Part shown: piece after piece, positions 9,348 to 16,838 of the stretch
Layout: the number at the start of each line of letters is the position of its first letter
Position numbering within the stretch: the first letter of the stretch is position 1
Assembly: GCA_964419605.1 (NCBI GenBank)
Contig: CAYQQM010000013.1
Coordinates: 1 to 64,000, forward strand
Direction: 5' to 3'
Source: JABFXX01 sp964419605
Lineage (GTDB): Bacteria; Myxococcota_A; Polyangia; Haliangiales; Haliangiaceae
DNA: 64,000 nucleotides
The notes under the pieces: model-generated
Database searches by the model: none
Told to the model about the DNA's origin: nothing
What the model saw: only the letters and a program-made list of their open reading frames with translations
Program-made: the position numbers and the translations under genes

Positions 9348-10928
9348 ATGAGTCCGCGGGGAGCAGAGGGATCGGTGAGGGTTGATCCAAACCGGGACTA
9401 CTCCGTCGAGATGGAGCTCGATGAACCCAATGATGTGCCGGCGCTCGCCGCTAGGCTGGCTGAGCAGCTCGGGATCGATGCGGCTACAGTGCCCGCGCTC
9501 GAAGTGCGCAAGCGTTCCATCGACGCTCGTCGGGGAAGAATCCGGTTCCACTATGTGGTGGGGGTTGCTGCCGAATCTCGGTTGCTCGGGGGGGCACGGC
9601 TGCGCGAGACCTCTGGCCCGCCGGTTGTCGTGATTGGCGCCGGACCGGCTGGGCTGTTCTGCGCGTATGAGCTGGCGCGCGCGGGGATTCGTGCCCTGGT
9701 TGTCGATCGAGGAAAAATGGTGCAGGCGCGGCGGCGCGATCTGAAAGGCCTGACGCAGCGCGGGCATGTCGATGTCGATTCGAACTATTGTTTCGGCGAG
9801 GGCGGGGCGGGGACGTACTCCGATGGAAAGCTATACACGAGGTCGCACAAACGCGGCGACGTCCGCGATGTGATCGAAATCTTGGCGGTCCATGGCGCAC
9901 CCAATTCGGTGCTCGTCGACGCTCGTCCGCACATCGGCTCGAACAGGCTGCCCACAGTCATCACGGCCATGCGGCACGCCCTCGAGTCGGTTGGTTCGGA
10001 GATTCGGTTTGGCGCGCGAGCGATGCAGATCATCGCCGAGAACGGCCGCGCTGTCGGGGTGCGACTGGCGGATGGGGCAGAGCTGATGGGCCGCAGCGTA
10101 GTCGTTGCGACCGGCCATTCGGCGCGCGATGTCTACGGCATGCTCGTGACCGCGGGCGTTCGCCTTGAGGCCAAGCCTTTTGCGGTCGGGGTGCGAATCG
10201 AACATCCGCAGCCGCTGATCGATCGCATTCAGTACGGGCGATTTGCCGGCCATGCCCAGCTGCCAGCCGCCCCTTATCGACTGGCATTTACCCCCTCAGA
10301 CGGGCGCGGCGCCTTTTCGTTTTGCATGTGCCCGGGGGGATGGATCGTGCCTGCGGCAACGGAACCCGATGGCGTCGTTGTGAACGGTATGAGCTTGTCG
10401 CGGCGGGATTCGCCGTTTGCGAATTCCGGGCTGGTCGTGGCGGTCGAGCCCGGTGACCTTCCCGGCGACGATCCCCTGCGCGGTGTGGCGTACCAGCGGG
10501 CGCTCGAGCAGGCTGCAGCGAAAGCTGGCGGCGGTCAGATGCGGGCGCCGGCGCAGCGTGCGACCGACTTCGTCCGGGGTAGGGAGTCGTCGACGCTACC
10601 GGCCACAAGTTACCAGCCCGGCCTTGCCTCCGCGGACTTGAACGGACTGCTTACGCTCCCGAACCTTCCGATTGCTGCGCGCCTGCGGGACTCCCTCCGC
10701 CACTTCGACCAGCAGATGCACGGCTACCTCAGCGAACACGCGGTTCTTCTTGGCGTTGAGTCGCGAACGTCGTCGCCCGTACGGGTGCCCCGCGATCCTG
10801 CCTCGCTTGCGTCGTTCGAAATCGAGGGTCTGTACCCGTGTGGCGAGGGTGCGGGCTATGCCGGGGGCATCGTGTCAGCCGCGCTTGATGGCATGCGTGT
10901 TGCGCGCGCGATCATTGGCAACGCCTAA
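9348..10928 (+). CDS. COG2509-type FAD-dependent dehydrogenase/oxidoreductase
   Basis: 526-aa flavoprotein of the uncharacterised FAD-dependent dehydrogenase family. It has an N-terminal domain of about 85 residues with the pattern RKRSIDARRGRIRFHYVV, then the dinucleotide-binding motif VVVIGAGPAGLFCAYELARAG, the motif CFGEGGAGTYSDGKLYT that marks this family, and a C-terminal second FAD contact YPCGEGAGYAGGIVSAALDG. It follows the acyl-CoA dehydrogenase by 33 bases in the same direction, so the two may be co-transcribed. The physiological substrate of this family is unknown to me, and no electron partner is encoded nearby. Confidence 0.85.
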   Translation: MSPRGAEGSVRVDPNRDYSVEMELDEPNDVPALAARLAEQLGIDAATVPALEVRKRSIDARRGRIRFHYVVGVAAESRLLGGARLRETSGPPVVVIGAGPAGLFCAYELARAGIRALVVDRGKMVQARRRDLKGLTQRGHVDVDSNYCFGEGGAGTYSDGKLYTRSHKRGDVRDVIEILAVHGAPNSVLVDARPHIGSNRLPTVITAMRHALESVGSEIRFGARAMQIIAENGRAVGVRLADGAELMGRSVVVATGHSARDVYGMLVTAGVRLEAKPFAVGVRIEHPQPLIDRIQYGRFAGHAQLPAAPYRLAFTPSDGRGAFSFCMCPGGWIVPAATEPDGVVVNGMSLSRRDSPFANSGLVVAVEPGDLPGDDPLRGVAYQRALEQAAAKAGGGQMRAPAQRATDFVRGRESSTLPATSYQPGLASADLNGLLTLPNLPIAARLRDSLRHFDQQMHGYLSEHAVLLGVESRTSSPVRVPRDPASLASFEIEGLYPCGEGAGYAGGIVSAALDGMRVARAIIGNA

Positions 10929-10941
10929 CGTCGACGTAGGG

Positions 10942-10956
10942 AGGCGCACTGCGCCT
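10942..10956 (+). terminator. Short hairpin after the flavoprotein gene
   Basis: AGGCGC (10942-10947) and GCGCCT (10951-10956) pair around a three-base loop and are followed by TATATAG. The stem is short, and the right arm overlaps the upstream NrdR-like box, so a terminator role is possible but weak. Confidence 0.25.
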
Positions 10957-11031
10957 TATATAGCGGCTTAACCGAATATGAACACTATCCCTAGTGTGTT
11001 CCTTGACCTCGCAGCAAACGGGGTCTACAAG
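10951..11031 (+). promoter_or_regulatory. Two NrdR boxes and promoter of nrdAB
   Basis: ACACTATCCCTAGTGT at 10982-10997 fits the 16-bp NrdR box (ACACWATATATWGTGT type) with perfect 6-bp arms. Exactly 31 bases upstream, 10951-10966 holds a degenerate second box whose right half reads TATATAG. A 31-bp period is the usual spacing of paired NrdR boxes. TTGACC (11003-11008) and TACAAG (11026-11031), spaced 17 bases, form a candidate promoter just downstream. The ATP/dATP-sensing repressor NrdR would act here; its gene is not in the window. Confidence 0.7.
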
Positions 11032-11084
11032 GGAGGAGTCGCCACAGGAGGCAACTTACGAGATAGCGACGTCCCATAGTTCAC

Positions 11085-11270
11085 GCTGGTGCTCGGCGAC
11101 TTTTGTCGCGGAGCCGAAGAGGGAATCCGGTGCAAATCCGGAACTGCCCCGCAGCGGTAAGCGAGAACGACCTCCACAAATGCACTGACGCCTGTTGGGA
11201 AGCGTGGACAGTAGGAGCCATTCGGCGAGCTCGCAAGTCCGAAGACCTGCCAGCGCGAAAGCATTCGACA
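11085..11270 (+). ncRNA. Cobalamin (B12) riboswitch upstream of nrdAB
   Basis: The leader contains the conserved cobalamin-aptamer strings AGAGGGAATCCGGTGCAAAT, then CTGCCCCGCAGCGGTAAGCG, and the distal element GTCCGAAGACCTGCC near 11237-11251. Their order and spacing match the B12 element. It lies in the 5' leader of nrdA, whose Shine-Dalgarno at 11334-11340 is about 65 bases beyond the aptamer, so control by termination or by RBS occlusion is possible. Known biology: B12 riboswitches repress B12-independent class I RNR when the B12-dependent class II enzyme can work. Exact ends are approximate. Confidence 0.93.
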
Positions 11271-11344
11271 CCTCGGGGGAGGGCGTCGCGCGCCAGCGCA
11301 GCGGTTTCCACCTACGTGTCTTTACGTTCCACGAAGGAGGATCC

Positions 11345-13786
11345 ATGCAACCGCAAGCTGAAATCGAAGACTCGCATCGCCCTGGCGTACCGGAAGTGCA
11401 GCGCACCCAGGTGATTTTGGGAAATTCCCGCCGGGAGACCGAGCCGGAGATCGGGATCGCCATGCGCGTCACAAAGCGCAACGGCTCGACAGAGCGCGTC
11501 GACCTGAACAAGATCGTGCGCGCCGTCGCGCGCTGTTGCGCCGGCCTTGCCGACGTCGATGCAATGCGCGTGGCCACCAAGACGATCAGCGGGCTGTACG
11601 ACGGAGCCACAACGAGCGAGCTCGATCGACTGTCGATTCACACCGCGGCGGGGCTGATCGCGGAGGAGCCGCAGTACGGTCGCTTGGCCGCGCGACTGCT
11701 GGCGACTTACATCGACAAAGAAGTTCACAACCAAGAAATCCACGCGTTCAGTCAGTCGATCGCCACGGGGCATCGACTGGGGCTCGTCAACGCGAGGCTC
11801 GCGGGCATGGTTGCCGCGAACGCGCGCAAGCTCAATGATTCGATCGCGCCGGGGCGCGATCACGAGTTCGAGTACTTCGGGTTGCGCACGGTCTACGACC
11901 GCTATCTGCTCCGCCACCCAACGACGCGGCTCGTGATCGAGACACCGCAGCAGTTTTTCATGCGCATCGCGTGTGCGTTGGCAGAGACCACGACCGACGC
12001 GCTGGAACTCTACGGATTGTTCTCCGCACTCGAGTATTTGCCCAGCTCGCCGACGCTGTTTAATGCGGGAACGATGCACGAGCAGTTATCGAGCTGCTTT
12101 TTGCTCGACTCCCCGGTCGACCACCTCGAAGCAATCTATCAGCGCTACACCGACGTCGCATTGTTGTCGAAATTTTCGGGAGGAATCGGCCTTGCGTACC
12201 ACCGGGTGCGGTCGCGTGGATCGTTGATCGAAAGCACGAACGGTCACTCCAACGGCATCGTGCCTTGGCTCAAGACGCTCGACGCTTCGGTGTGCGCCGT
12301 CAATCAAGGCGGGAAACGCAAGGGGGCAGCCTGTGTGTATCTTGAACCGTGGCACGCCGACATCGAGCAATTTCTCGAGTTGCGCGACAATACGGGGGAC
12401 GAGGCCGCTCGCACTCACAATCTCAACCTCGCCAACTGGATACCGGACTTGTTCATGCGGCGCGTCGAGGCGAACGAGCCCTGGAGTCTGTTCGATCCGA
12501 AGCGCGTCCCCGAGTTGCCGGATCTGTGGGGCGATGCGTTTGACCGGGCGTACCTTGCTGCCGAAGCTGAGGGACTGGCGGCGAAAACGATTCCGGCGCG
12601 CGAACTCTATGCGCGCATGATGCGGACTCTCGCTCAAACCGGGAACGGTTGGATGACGTTCAAAGACGCGTCCAATCGCGCGTGCAACCAAACCGCGGTG
12701 CCTGGGAACGTGGTGCACTTGTCGAATCTTTGCACCGAAATCATCGAGGTGACCAACGGCGACGACGTTGCAGTCTGCAACCTCGGTTCGATCAACCTGG
12801 GTCGCCATCTACTCGATGGCGAATTTGACTTTGCAAAGCTCGCTCGCACGGTTCGTACTGCGGTGCGTCAGCTCGATCGCGTCATCGACCTGAACTACTA
12901 CCCAATCGCGGCGGCCGGCCGCTCGAACCTCAAGTGGCGGCCCGTGGGACTCGGGGTGATGGGCCTGCAAGATGTGCTGTTTCAACTCGGGTTGCCGTTC
13001 GACGGTCCGTCGGCGCGAGCGCTGAGCAAGCGAATCGCTGAAGAGGTGTATTTCGCCGCGTTGGTGGCGTCGGTAGAGCTCGCGCAGGACAAAGGCGCCC
13101 ATCCCGCGTTTGACCAGACGCGTGCGTCGCGAGGCGAACTGCAATTTGACGCGTGGGGCGTGGTCCCTGAGCATATCGGCGGCTGGGAAGCGCTGCGCGC
13201 CAAAATCCGAGCGGTCGGTCTGCGCAACTCGCTGATGATCGCGATCGCGCCTACGGCGACGATCGCATCGATTGCAGGATGCTACGAGTGCATCGAGCCG
13301 CAGGTGTCGAATTTGTTCAAGCGGGAGACACTTTCGGGCGATTTCATCCAGGTGAATCGCTATTTGGTCGATGCGCTGAAACGCCTCGGTCTGTGGAGTG
13401 AGCACACGCGCAACCGATTGAAGAACGCCGACGGATCGGTGCAATCGCTAGTGGAGTTGCCCCCAGAGGTGCGCACGTTGTTCCGCACAGCGTGGGAGTT
13501 GCCGATGCGGTCGCTCATCGACATGGCGGCCGAACGCGGGCCGTTCATCGATCAGAGCCAATCGCTGAACCTATTCGTAGAGAGCCCCACGATTGGACAG
13601 CTCTCCAGCATGTATATGTATGCGTGGAAGCGCGGACTAAAGTCCACGTATTATTTGCGGTCGCGCCCGGCGACGCGAATTGCCAAGACCACCGTTGAAG
13701 TGTCCGGTTCTTCATCGATGGGGAGCGCTGCAGCGGCCATTGCGTGCTCGCTTGAGAACCCGGAAACATGTGAGGCATGCCAGTGA
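11345..13786 (+). CDS. nrdA: Ribonucleoside-diphosphate reductase, alpha subunit
   Basis: Catalytic subunit of class I RNR, converting ribonucleotides to deoxyribonucleotides with a radical delivered by NrdB. 813 aa. An ATP-cone allosteric domain follows a short leader (MRVTKRNGSTERVDLNKIVRA pattern), then the RNR all-alpha and barrel domains. The active-site finger NLCTEI supplies the radical cysteine and partner residues, and the C-terminus CEACQ carries the redox cysteine pair. The start at 11345 is set by AAGGAGG at 11334-11340; the frame is open further upstream but only through the riboswitch. It overlaps nrdB by ten bases. Regulation is likely dual, by NrdR boxes and a cobalamin riboswitch. 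Confidence 0.96.
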   Translation: MQPQAEIEDSHRPGVPEVQRTQVILGNSRRETEPEIGIAMRVTKRNGSTERVDLNKIVRAVARCCAGLADVDAMRVATKTISGLYDGATTSELDRLSIHTAAGLIAEEPQYGRLAARLLATYIDKEVHNQEIHAFSQSIATGHRLGLVNARLAGMVAANARKLNDSIAPGRDHEFEYFGLRTVYDRYLLRHPTTRLVIETPQQFFMRIACALAETTTDALELYGLFSALEYLPSSPTLFNAGTMHEQLSSCFLLDSPVDHLEAIYQRYTDVALLSKFSGGIGLAYHRVRSRGSLIESTNGHSNGIVPWLKTLDASVCAVNQGGKRKGAACVYLEPWHADIEQFLELRDNTGDEAARTHNLNLANWIPDLFMRRVEANEPWSLFDPKRVPELPDLWGDAFDRAYLAAEAEGLAAKTIPARELYARMMRTLAQTGNGWMTFKDASNRACNQTAVPGNVVHLSNLCTEIIEVTNGDDVAVCNLGSINLGRHLLDGEFDFAKLARTVRTAVRQLDRVIDLNYYPIAAAGRSNLKWRPVGLGVMGLQDVLFQLGLPFDGPSARALSKRIAEEVYFAALVASVELAQDKGAHPAFDQTRASRGELQFDAWGVVPEHIGGWEALRAKIRAVGLRNSLMIAIAPTATIASIAGCYECIEPQVSNLFKRETLSGDFIQVNRYLVDALKRLGLWSEHTRNRLKNADGSVQSLVELPPEVRTLFRTAWELPMRSLIDMAAERGPFIDQSQSLNLFVESPTIGQLSSMYMYAWKRGLKSTYYLRSRPATRIAKTTVEVSGSSSMGSAAAAIACSLENPETCEACQ

Positions 13787-14781
13787 GCCTGCTCGACCCG
13801 GGCATGAATCTCACGCTGCGGCCGATGGCGTATCCACAGTTTTTTGAGATGTATCGCGCCGCGATCAAGAACACCTGGACGGTAGAAGAGGTGGACTTCT
13901 CAACCGACGTGGCCGACTTGGCCAAGATGCCGCTCGCCGAGCGCCACATGATTCAGCGCTTGATTGCATTTTTCGCGACCGGCGACTCGATCGTTGCCAA
14001 CAATCTCGTTCTCAACCTCTACAAGCATGTCAATGCGCCCGAAGCCCGGATGTATCTGGCGCGCCAACTCTACGAGGAGGCGCTACATGTGCAGTTCTAT
14101 CTAACCCTCCTCGACACGTACGTGCCCGATCACGCCGAGCGCCAGCGAGCATTCGCTGCCATCGATACCATCCCTTCGATCCGCCTTAAGGCGAAGTTCT
14201 GCATGCGGTGGATCGACTCTATCCAATCGCTCGACCGGATCGAGACCCCCGCACAACGGCGCCAGTTCTTGCTGAACCTCATTTGTTTCGCAGCGTGTAT
14301 TGAGGGTCTGTTTTTCTTTGCCGCCTTCGCCTACGTGTATTTCCTTCGCAGCAAGGGACTGCTTCATGGCCTCGCCGGCGGCACAAATTGGGTATTCCGC
14401 GACGAGAGTGCGCATATGGCCTTCGCGTTCGAAGTTGTTCACGTCGTGCGCCGCGAACAGCCGGAACTGTTCGATGCCCAGCTTGAAGCCGATGTGCGTG
14501 CGATGTTGGCAGAAGCGATTGCGTGCGAGACGCAGTTCGCCGAAGACTTGGTCTCTGGCGGGGTCGCCGGGTTATCGATCGCGGATGTTCGGTGCTATCT
14601 ACAGTATTGCGCCGACCAGCGGCTTGTCACGCTTGGATTTGACAAGCAGTACGGCGCGAGCAATCCATTTCATTTTCTCGCACTCCAGGACGTGCAAGAA
14701 GTGACGAACTTCTTCGAGAGACGCGTTTCTGCGTACCAAGTGGGCATCGAAGGCGAGGTGGCCTTCGATGCCGCGTTTTAG
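13777..14781 (+). CDS. nrdB: Ribonucleoside-diphosphate reductase, beta subunit
   Basis: Radical-generating di-metal subunit of class I RNR, 334 aa. All ligands are visible: the aspartate in FFATGDSIVANN, Glu and His in YEEALH, the glutamate in IEGLFFFAAFAY, and Glu/His in RDESAHMAFA. A tyrosine four residues after the YEEALH histidine (HVQFY) is at the radical-tyrosine position, so it belongs to a tyrosyl-radical type rather than class Ic. The start ATG at 13777 lies within the end of nrdA; a GTG two codons later is an alternative. Translation is likely coupled to nrdA. Confidence 0.95.
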   Translation: MPVSLLDPGMNLTLRPMAYPQFFEMYRAAIKNTWTVEEVDFSTDVADLAKMPLAERHMIQRLIAFFATGDSIVANNLVLNLYKHVNAPEARMYLARQLYEEALHVQFYLTLLDTYVPDHAERQRAFAAIDTIPSIRLKAKFCMRWIDSIQSLDRIETPAQRRQFLLNLICFAACIEGLFFFAAFAYVYFLRSKGLLHGLAGGTNWVFRDESAHMAFAFEVVHVVRREQPELFDAQLEADVRAMLAEAIACETQFAEDLVSGGVAGLSIADVRCYLQYCADQRLVTLGFDKQYGASNPFHFLALQDVQEVTNFFERRVSAYQVGIEGEVAFDAAF

Positions 14782-14802
14782 GCACGCCTGCGTTGGGCGT
14801 GG
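14782..14802. terminator. Stem-loop after nrdB
   Basis: CACGCC (14783-14788) and GGCGTG (14796-14801) pair around a seven-base loop immediately after the nrdB stop. There is no clear T-run. It could end the nrdAB message and the convergent DUF2277 message. Confidence 0.35.
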
Positions 14803-14893
14803 CGCACGCGAACTTTGTCGAGGTGATTCAGCGTATCCTCGACGCCTCAGCGATAGGGGATTGATCGAGTGACCGATAGCAGCGCGAGCCCCG

Positions 14894-15160
14894 TTAGCCA
14901 AATCGCTTGGCGTTACGGGCGCGCGCTTTAGCCGCTTCGATCTCGCGGTTCTTGGGCGGCGCAGTTGTGACCAGGGAGGCGACCAGTGCGCGCGTCGCGT
15001 CCGTGACCTGCTCAACGGCGCGGTCGAACACGATGTAGTTTTTGCCGACCGGCTCGCGGGTACCGCTTACCTTGCGAACGTATTGCAGCGCCGCGGCGCG
15101 GATTTCTTCTTCGGTCGCTGGCGGCTCGAAATTGAACAACGGCCTGATGTTGCGGCACAT
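14894..15160 (-). CDS. DUF2277 family protein
   Basis: 88-aa protein starting MCRNIRPLFNFEPPATEEEI and ending AKARARNAKRFG, the highly recognisable N- and C-terminal signatures of DUF2277. The family is small, soluble and of unknown function. It lies 14 bases downstream of the PHP phosphatase gene on the same strand and is probably co-transcribed with it. The N-terminal MCRN motif is intact and nothing appears truncated. Confidence 0.9.
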   Translation of the reverse strand: MCRNIRPLFNFEPPATEEEIRAAALQYVRKVSGTREPVGKNYIVFDRAVEQVTDATRALVASLVTTAPPKNREIEAAKARARNAKRFG

Positions 15161-15174
15161 GAGCGCCGATATAC

Positions 15175-15891
15175 CTAGGGTTCGGGCAGTTCTCCAGCCA
15201 AAAGCGCGCGCGGCGCGTGATCAAACAGCCGAACGACCGCCGTATGTCCGAACTTCTTTTCGATCCATTCCAGCCCCTGTTGGGCGCGCTGTACATCGCC
15301 GAGTTGGTGCGCATCGGTGGCGACGGCGGTCACGAGTCCTAGCTCCAAGAGATGTCGCGCTTGTTTCATTTCGCGGCGACCATGAAACCCCGCGACTGCG
15401 GGTAGATCGACCACAAATGCGCACTGCACCGCTAAGGCCCGGGCGGTCTCGTCGTTGTCCCAGAGCGCGTGGTAACGCTCGGGGTGAGCGAGCACCGGTA
15501 CTTTGCCCGCAAGGCGAAACTTGAACAGGTGCTCAATGATACCGGTCGGCAGTAGCTCAGGCGGAAACTCGATAAGAAACGCGGTGCTATCGCGATAGTG
15601 CGGAATCGCCTGAGCGTCCGCGCGTTTGTAGAATACATCGTCCCACATGTTCTCTGCGCCCAAGCGCAGCCTAGGGTGTCCCGGCCGGTGGAGTTGCTGG
15701 ACCCGTGCCAGCGCAGCCTCAATCGCATCCCACGGCGGGAGGTATTGCGAGGCTTTCTGATGCGGCGTAACGCACTGCTCAGTCACGCCGAGCGAGCTGA
15801 GCCCATCGAGCATCGCCAAGCTCGCGGTGTCGTCGGGCGCTCCGTCGTCCAGTCCGGGCAATACGTGGCTATGTAGGTCGACGAAGCCCAT
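15175..15891 (-). CDS. PHP-type tyrosine phosphatase (CpsB/YwqE-like)
   Basis: 238-aa PHP-fold metallo-phosphoesterase. The start at 15891 gives MGFVDLHSHVLPGLDDGAPD, the HxH metal motif; further metal ligands appear in TPHQKA, AHPERY and TDAHQLGD. Proteins of this type dephosphorylate the tyrosine kinases that control capsule or exopolysaccharide assembly; no such BY-kinase is in the window. A frame extending upstream to 16140 is only an antisense overlap with the divergent gene. This family is sometimes also called CapC and is unrelated to the PgsC/CapC membrane proteins at 28 kb. Confidence 0.85.
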   Translation of the reverse strand: MGFVDLHSHVLPGLDDGAPDDTASLAMLDGLSSLGVTEQCVTPHQKASQYLPPWDAIEAALARVQQLHRPGHPRLRLGAENMWDDVFYKRADAQAIPHYRDSTAFLIEFPPELLPTGIIEHLFKFRLAGKVPVLAHPERYHALWDNDETARALAVQCAFVVDLPAVAGFHGRREMKQARHLLELGLVTAVATDAHQLGDVQRAQQGLEWIEKKFGHTAVVRLFDHAPRALLAGELPEP

Positions 15892-15945
15892 GGCAACCGC
15901 GCGTGTGTAGCGCAATTTCGCCCGGCGTGATACTAATAAGGGGGT

Positions 15946-16725
15946 ATGGCCCAGAGCGATAAGCGTGAGAATTCGGTGTTGTTTTCTCTCCGCGAGCTCC
16001 GTCAGATCGAAGAGACTCGGGTCCGGGAAGAGCAGAACGCGGTTCGCAGCGCCGAAGAGGCGCGCATCCAGCAGAAGCAGGATGCCGAGCGGCGCGTTCG
16101 CGAAGCGGAAGAAGCCAAGATTCGCGCCGAGCGAGATCATCAGCGCTCGATTGAAGAAGCGAGGCTAGCTGCTGAGCGCGAGGCTCGCATGCGTGTAGAG
16201 GCGGCAGAGGCTGCCGAGCGTCAACGCCAGCAAGCGGCGCTCGAGCAGCAGCGGTTCGCAAGTGAAATGGAACTACGGCGTGCGGAGGTAGCGAAGAAGC
16301 GTCCGACCTGGATGCTGGCAGTCACGGGCATTGCGGTAGTCGGTATTGTCATCGCCGGATTTGTGGTTGTGCAAAAGATCCGTGAGAGCGCTGAAGAGGC
16401 CAGGAAAGCAGAGATTGCGAAGAAGGAGGCCTTGGCAGCTGTTAAGGCAGCCAAAGAAGCCCAAGAGGCGCTCGCCAAAATTGACCGTGAACTGGATGTA
16501 CTCAACGGCAAGATTTCTTCGGCGGTAGGTGCGGTCGCCGACGCGCAAAACGATGCTGACCGGGCAAAGGCCAAAGCTCAGCTGGCTGACCTACAGCGTC
16601 AGCAGTACGAGGCGAAGCAGCGCGCTGCTGAGGCAAAAGCAGTCGCAGAGAGAGCGGAGCGCCTCAAGCCAATTCACACCAGCGCCGAGTGTTTGGCCAA
16701 CCCGCTGGCCAAAGGGTGCGATTAG
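15946..16725 (+). CDS. Coiled-coil protein with a single membrane segment
   Basis: 259 aa, unknown function. Residues 15-118 are a charged Glu/Arg/Ala/Gln-rich coiled coil (EEARIQQKQDAERRVREAEE style). A hydrophobic helix at about 120-145 (TWMLAVTGIAVVGIVIAGFV) is followed by a second Ala/Lys/Glu coiled coil to about residue 243. The extreme C-terminus, SAECLANPLAKGCD, has two cysteines that could form a disulfide if periplasmic. AAGGGGGT precedes the ATG. Only 54 bases separate it from the divergent PHP gene. The downstream neighbour is a Ser/Thr kinase, and proteins of this build often sit beside such kinases in myxobacteria; that link is an inference. Confidence 0.8.
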   Translation: MAQSDKRENSVLFSLRELRQIEETRVREEQNAVRSAEEARIQQKQDAERRVREAEEAKIRAERDHQRSIEEARLAAEREARMRVEAAEAAERQRQQAALEQQRFASEMELRRAEVAKKRPTWMLAVTGIAVVGIVIAGFVVVQKIRESAEEARKAEIAKKEALAAVKAAKEAQEALAKIDRELDVLNGKISSAVGAVADAQNDADRAKAKAQLADLQRQQYEAKQRAAEAKAVAERAERLKPIHTSAECLANPLAKGCD

Positions 16726-16838
16726 CGCATCTGGTGCGAAGTGGCGGATGTCGGCTGGGGGCGGACTCACGTGTACACGCGGTGGCTGCATCGAAGTCAA
16801 TTGATCGGTCGACGGGGGACCGTGTATCGTTTAACTCT

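Noticed and set aside
11195..11344. N-terminal extension of nrdA through the leader
   Set aside because: The frame is open, but the DNA is the cobalamin riboswitch, and a strong Shine-Dalgarno sets the start at 11345.
15892..16140. Longer start for the PHP phosphatase
   Set aside because: The extension is antisense to the coiled-coil gene, and the PHP fold begins exactly at MGFVDLHSH.
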